Assembly (NCBI GenBank): GCA_964036665.1
Contig: OZ038526.1
Coordinates: 26,722,001 to 26,786,000 of the forward strand
DNA from: Gordius sp. MW1
Lineage: Eukaryota > Nematomorpha > Gordioida > Gordea > Gordiidae
Direction of reading: 5' to 3'
Length of the DNA: 64,000 nucleotides
Position 1 is the first letter of the stretch; the number at the start of each line of letters is the position of its first letter. Both the position numbers and the translations under genes were made by a program. Positions 61,701 through 64,000 of the stretch are shown in pieces. The notes beneath the pieces were generated by a model, which was not told the DNA's origin, made no database searches, and saw nothing but the letters and a program-made list of their open reading frames with translations.

Positions 61701-64000
61701 CGGTTGATGCTGGAGTTGGACCCGATGGATAAGTAGATGCTGGTGTTGGACCTGATGGGCCTGTTGATGCTGGTGTTGGACCTGATGGACCGGTTGATGC
61801 TGGTGTTGGACCTGATGGACCGGTTGATGCTGGAGTTGGACCTGATGGACCTGTTGATGCTGGTGTTGGACCTGATGGGCCTGTTGATGCTGGTGTTGGA
61901 CCTGATGGACCGGTTGATGCTGGTGTTGGACCTGATGGGCCTGTTGATGCTGGTGTTGGACCTGATGGACCGGTTGATGCTGGTGTTGGACCTGATGGAC
62001 CGGTTGATGCTGGTGTTGAACCTGATGGACCGGTTGATGCTGGTGTTGAACCAGATGGACCGGTTGATGCTGGAGTTGGACCCGATGGATAAGTAGATGC
62101 TGGTGTTGGACCTGATGGGCCTGTTGATGCTGGTGTTGGACCTGATGGACCGGTTGATGCTGGTGTTGGACCTGATGGACCAGTTGATGCTGGTGTTGGA
62201 CCTGATGGACCTGTTGACGATGGAGTTAGCCCTGGAGGACAAGTTGTTGTCGGAGTGGCTGATTGACCTGTACTGGACTGTGTAGTGTCAGTGGAAGGTA
62301 CAGTTGGACCTGATGGGCCGGTTGATGCTGGTGTTGGACCTGACGGACCGGTTGATGCTGGTGTTGGACCTGATGGACCGGTTGATGCTGGTGTTGGACC
62401 TGATGGACCTGTTGATGCTGGGGTTGGACCAGATGGACCGGTTGATGCTGGAGTTGGACCTGATGGATAAGTAGATGCTGGTGTTGGACCTGATGGACCG
62501 GTTGATGCTGGTGTTGGACCTGATGGACCGGTTGATGCTGGAGTTGGACCTGATGGACCTGTTGATGCTGGTGTTGGACCTGATGGGCCTGTTGATGCTG
62601 GTGTTGGACCTGATGGACCGGTTGATGCTGGTGTTGGACCTGATGGACCGGTTGATGCTGGTGTTGGACCTGATGGACCTGTTGATGCTGGTGTTGGACC
62701 AGATGGACCGGTTGATGCTGGAGTTGGACCTGATGGATAAGTAGATGCTGGTGTTGGACCTGATGGGCCGGTTGATGCTGGAGTTGGACCTGATGGATAA
62801 GTAGATGCTGGTGTTGGACCTGATGGACCGGTTGATGCTGGTGTTGGACCTGATGGACCGGTTGATGCTGGAGTTGGACCTGATGGACCTGTTGATGCTG
62901 GTGTTGGACCTGATGGGCCTGTTGATGCTGGTGTTGGACCTGATGGACCGGTTGATGCTGGTGTTGGACCTGATGGGCCTGTTGATGCTGGTGTTGGACC
63001 TGATGGACCGGTTGATGCTGGTGTTGGACCTGATGGACCGGTTGATGCTGGTGTTGGACCTGATGGACCGCTTGATGCTGGTGTTGGACCTGATGGGCCG
63101 GTTGATGCTGGTGTTGGACCTGTTGACGATGGAGTTAGCCCTGGAGGACAAGTTGTTGTCGGAGTGGCTGATTGACCTGTAATGGACTGTGTAGTGTCAG
63201 TGGAAGGTACAGTTGGACCTGATGGGCCAGTTGATGCTGGTGTTGGACCTGATGGACCGCTTGATGCTGGTGTTGGACCTGATGGGCCGGTTGATGCTGG
63301 TGTTGGACCTGATGGACCTGTTGACGATGGAGTTAGCCCTGGAGGACAAGTTGTTGTCGGAGTGGCTGATTGACCTGTACTGGACTGTGTAGTGTCAGTG
63401 GAAGGTACAGTTGGACCTGATGGGCCGGTTGATGCTGGTGTTGGACCTGATGGACCTGTTGACGATGGAGTTAGCCCTGGAGGACAAGTTGTTGTCGGAG
63501 TGGCTGATTGACCTGTACTGGACTGTGTAGTGTCAGTGGAAGGTACAGTTGGACCTGATGGGCCGGTTGATGCTGGTGTTGGACCTGACGGACCGGTTGA
63601 TGCTGGTGTTGGACCTGATGGACCGGTTGATGCTGGTGTAGGACCTGACGGACCGGTTGATGCTGGTGTTGGACCAGATGGACCGGTTGATGCTGGAGTT
63701 GGACCTGATGGATAAGTAGATGCTGGTGTTGGACCTGATGGCCCTGTTGATGCTGGTGTTGGACCTGATGGACCGGTTGATGCTGGTGTTGGACCTGATG
63801 GACCTGTTGATGCTGGTGTTGGACCTGACGGACCGGTTGATGCTGGTGTTGGACCTGATGGACCGGTTGATGCTGGTGTTGGACCTGATGGACCTGTTGA
63901 TGCTGGTGTTGGACCTGATGGGCCTGTTGATGCTGGTGTTGGACCAGATGGACCGGTTGATGCTGGTGTTGGACCTGATGGATAAGTAGATGCTGGTGTT
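30927..64000 (-). CDS. Giant mucin-like secreted protein gene, 3' part; 5' end beyond the window
   Basis: From 5' to 3' on the minus strand: a Pro/Thr/Ser/Gly repeat exon (64000 and beyond to 41409); module 1 exons 41307-41240, 41201-41083, 38187-38087, 38012-37782; exons 37617-37573 and 37402-37346; about 14 micro-exons (36425-33120); module 2 exons 33053-32995, 32843-32716, 32436-32336, 32064-31834; VWC exons 31738-31700, 31591-31504, 31023-30927 with TGA stop. Every join I propose keeps phase and uses AG/GT. Visible product is about 8,000 residues. I infer a heavily O-glycosylated extracellular or surface mucin. The weakest link is between 37346 and 36425, where another exon could exist. 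It is possible but less likely that the repeat exon and the 3' exons belong to separate genes; the first downstream donor and acceptor are phase-compatible. Confidence 0.75.
31834..33053 (-). CDS. Module 2: duplicated 173-codon domain of unknown family, four exons
   Basis: Exons A2 33053-32995 (59 nt), B2 32843-32716 (128), C2 32436-32336 (101), D2 32064-31834 (231). Reading: DLKWLDVDHIVPLVNFDIEI; then LLEIVIHTVGGSCPEMFKYN and RWIEFLKFTKEPSGV; then DDNVTTTTDSWSDIKD and NYLYGPQASQCKNTCRLG; then KTIILDILIEVDVIVYMITY, RCNKFIPGTDTCDPNELEFL and so on to SWDFN. B2 ends GA/GTAATA, so unspliced reading shows a false stop. Phases are 1-0, 0-2, 2-1, 1-1, as in module 1. Strand patterns such as VIVYMITYRC then LEFLIYSSECDVP recall ApoD-type lipocalins (VYSC, then WILARxPxLP), and a mucin WxxW-type fold is another option. 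I do not assign a family. Confidence 0.65.
33120..36425 (-). CDS. Run of about 14 symmetric micro-exons encoding a Thr-rich stalk
   Basis: All enter and leave in phase 1. Positions (minus) and joined residues: 36425-36405 STAQTT; 36355-36335 IITTEA; 36239-36219 ITTTNA; 36084-36064 MTTTET; 35934-35914 ITTTKA; 35782-35762 ITTTEA; 35488-35468 PATSVP; 34712-34689 STSTKAP; 34559-34548 ATA (12 nt, least sure); 33781-33758 TTITQAP; 33580-33557 PTTTKIT; 33340-33323 TTTTK; 33248-33231 PTNPT; 33149-33120 ISIPKFTKP. Each has an AG before and GTA or GTAA after. Lengths are 12, 18, 21, 24 or 30 nt, all multiples of three, so any can be skipped without frame loss. Composition (Thr/Ser/Pro/Ala) suits an O-glycosylated stalk. 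Individual calls on such short exons are uncertain; the shared phase, composition and order make the set credible. The architecture recalls schistosome micro-exon genes. Confidence 0.6.
35762..36360 (-). repeat. Tandem duplication of a micro-exon plus its intron, period about 115-155 bp
   Basis: Five units, each with CCATNACTACAACNNANGCTG bracketed by AAAAAG and GTANTATTGATT, followed by similar AT-rich intron sequence (TTATATAATTTT, ACTTATTAAAATT). The 21-nt exon is better kept than the intron around it. This appears to be how the micro-exon series grew. Confidence 0.75.
37346..37617 (-). CDS. Two linker exons after module 1
   Basis: 37617-37573 (45 nt; pyrimidine tract then TTTTTTGCAG acceptor; donor AG/GTTTAC) encodes EPLKIIVKIEPEPT. 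37402-37346 (57 nt; donor AG/GTAAGA) encodes ITVLCYKYPRNCVSVKPS with two Cys. Both are phase 1-1 and join D1 (ends NEWNK plus G) without changing frame. By position they correspond to the first VWC exons behind module 2 but show no clear similarity. A further open stretch at 37239-37040 (minus), with NVFRVCYGACIITQN, may be another exon, but no phase-correct acceptor was found. Confidence 0.55.
37782..41307 (-). CDS. Module 1: duplicated 173-codon domain of unknown family, four exons
   Basis: Exons A1 41307-41240 (68 nt), B1 41201-41083 (119), C1 38187-38087 (101), D1 38012-37782 (231). Reading: CTELDECLLDSLALESPFDW; PNEKTWHSVAFYEGSPLLEP and FDLFVVQSSNYLEHHSINY; SGEFDDYNVEKLLVEEGGIV and LSPENLYGSNERLG; KYLVLYRKTYNDKVAYIFLY, KCNTLLPSGICHPWGVK, IIILSVYPRICPDILKYIRH and so on to EWNK. 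It matches module 2 in total length (519 nt), in C and D exon lengths exactly, in A+B total (187 nt), in phases, and at DDxNV, LYG and RLG-K. B1 ends GA/GTAAAT (false stop if unspliced). The C1 acceptor is a tandem TAGTAG. The 2.9-kb B1-C1 intron contains the 38664-40290 transposon. Family not identified. Confidence 0.65.
38350..38660. repeat. G/C-homopolymer-rich low-complexity DNA
   Basis: A C run at 38443-38454 and GGGAGGGGGAGGGGAG-type purine blocks at 38581-38628 precede the inverted-repeat element. CTCGGGCCTTCGGCCCTCG forms a small hairpin. It sits in a mucin-gene intron. Confidence 0.6.
38664..40290. mobile_element. Nonautonomous DNA transposon with 20-bp perfect terminal inverted repeats
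   Basis: 38664-38683 is the exact reverse complement of 40271-40290 (GCCCATAAATTGCATAGCAA). Another copy of the ATTGCATAGCAATT core lies at about 39979-39993, and a GCAATTTATGGGCTC relic occurs at 16350-16366. The interior has no transposase, and the minisatellite at 38990-39950 fills most of it. No clear target duplication is seen. Confidence 0.75.
38990..39955. repeat. Minisatellite, about eight units of 127-131 bp
   Basis: Units begin TTTTGGCCAATGGTCATTTT and continue CATTGGTCAGCAGCCAGCGG, ACGGCCAAAAAGTCATAATA, GCAATGGTAGTAACAGGAAC. Starts are near 39000, 39100, 39203, 39333, 39461, 39590, 39717 and 39848. The first two are shorter and diverged. Open frames across it are by-products of the repeat. 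Confidence 0.93.
40291..41078. other. Intron sequence of the mucin-like gene, nothing further recognised
   Basis: Between the transposon and exon B1. CAGGGGCGAAGATCCCGGCG at 40598-40617 may be another MITE end. The plus-strand open stretch 40642-40833 has no motif and is antisense to the gene. Confidence 0.45.
41409..64000 (-). CDS. Giant Pro/Thr/Ser/Gly mucin-repeat exon, open to the window edge
   Basis: Read on the minus strand with codon 5' ends at coordinates divisible by three, the whole stretch from 63999 to 41410 (7,530 codons) appears free of stops. The 30-bp unit encodes GPSGPTPAST; variants give TYPS (from the GGATAAGTAGATGC form), TSSGP, or S for P. Every 6-90 units comes a 38-residue spacer including VPSTDTTQSSTGQSATP and TTTCPPGLTPSSTG. 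About 40% Ser/Thr and 30% Pro is a classical mucin PTS composition for dense O-glycosylation. All indels I checked are multiples of three (3, 9, 30). The 3' end leaves the repeat as FTPTLTATTTFSSA and is spliced at 41409 (GCAG/GTCTAC, phase 1); unspliced it would end LQLRR-stop at 41389. No ATG was noticed in this frame, so the start lies beyond the window. Confidence 0.85.
41440..64000. repeat. 30-bp tandem repeat array with 26 spacer insertions and higher-order structure
   Basis: The unit is TGGTGTTGGACCTGATGGAC plus CGGTTGATGC. A spacer with GGAGTTAGCCCTGGAGGACA occurs 26 times (first near 42450, last near 63470). From 43595 to 49205 spacers alternate between short and long gaps, with a higher-order period of 1.84-1.92 kb. 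From 52061 onward the period is 3.1-3.8 kb (52061, 55373, 59165, 62288), each ending in a cluster of three or four closely spaced spacers. Higher-order copies are almost identical, indicating recent amplification. The array continues past 64000. Confidence 0.95.

Noticed and set aside
41366-63151. Minus-strand SIRSNTSINR-type ORFs with ATG (190-830 aa), starting MSSRANSIVN at each spacer
   Set aside because: They are one frame off the PTS frame, end at every spacer, and start at an ATG formed by the spacer itself. Composition is meaningless, whereas the neighbouring frame is open throughout.
41820-63989. Plus-strand LMDRLMLVLD and VGPDGPVDAG repeats (the latter collagen-like at first sight)
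   Set aside because: Both are cut by stops at each GGATAAGTAG unit and at spacers. No Gly-X-Y register exists in VGPDGPVDAG, and the strand is antisense to the spliced 3' exons.
41440-64000. CRISPR array or non-coding satellite
   Set aside because: Repeats are contiguous without unique spacers, the DNA is eukaryotic, and frame preservation over 22 kb argues for coding.

Overview
This is AT-rich animal (metazoan) nuclear DNA. The evidence is spliced genes with GT-AG introns, a complete Rbfox orthologue, and degraded Ty3/gypsy (CsRn1-like), RTE-like and hAT transposons. Several traits would suit a flatworm: short symmetric micro-exons, a CsRn1-type element primed by tRNA-Trp, and low GC. That lineage call is an inference, not a demonstration.

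Layout. 0-18.7 kb is repeat-rich intergenic DNA. It holds an RTE-like reverse transcriptase fragment, a 4.4-kb LTR retrotransposon on the minus strand (1849-6247) with near-identical LTRs and an ATAG target duplication, a 182-bp-arm foldback (8296-8677), two more RTE relics, and several small MITEs. 18.76-28.04 kb holds a 13-exon Rbfox (Fox-1 family splicing regulator) gene on the plus strand, for which I could follow every splice phase (837 aa). A hAT relic lies in its ninth intron, a (TATG)n tract lies before the first RRM exon, and four GCATG motifs cluster upstream of the 93-nt RRM exon. 28.6-30.8 kb is repeat debris.

From 30.9 kb to the right edge I read one giant minus-strand gene, convergent with Rbfox and running off the window at its 5' end. 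Its main exon (41409 to beyond 64000) looks at first like a meaningless 30-bp satellite. In one minus-strand frame, however, it is open for about 7,530 codons and encodes a mucin-like Pro/Thr/Ser/Gly domain: GPSGPTPAST decapeptides, interrupted 26 times by a spacer carrying one cysteine. The frame has no stop and apparently no Met, so ATG-based ORF callers report only fragments of the wrong frames. Downstream, splice phases join two 173-codon modules. These are duplicates: exon lengths are 187 (two exons together), 101 and 231 nt in both copies. The modules are separated by two Pro/Cys-bearing exons and about 14 symmetric phase-1 micro-exons (12-30 nt) encoding a Thr-rich stalk. The gene ends in a VWC-like cysteine-rich domain and a poly(A) signal. 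The whole reads as a huge secreted or glycocalyx mucin whose length can vary by in-frame repeat change and by frame-neutral micro-exon skipping. The 173-aa module is not identified; it resembles an ApoD-type lipocalin in places, which I treat as a hypothesis.
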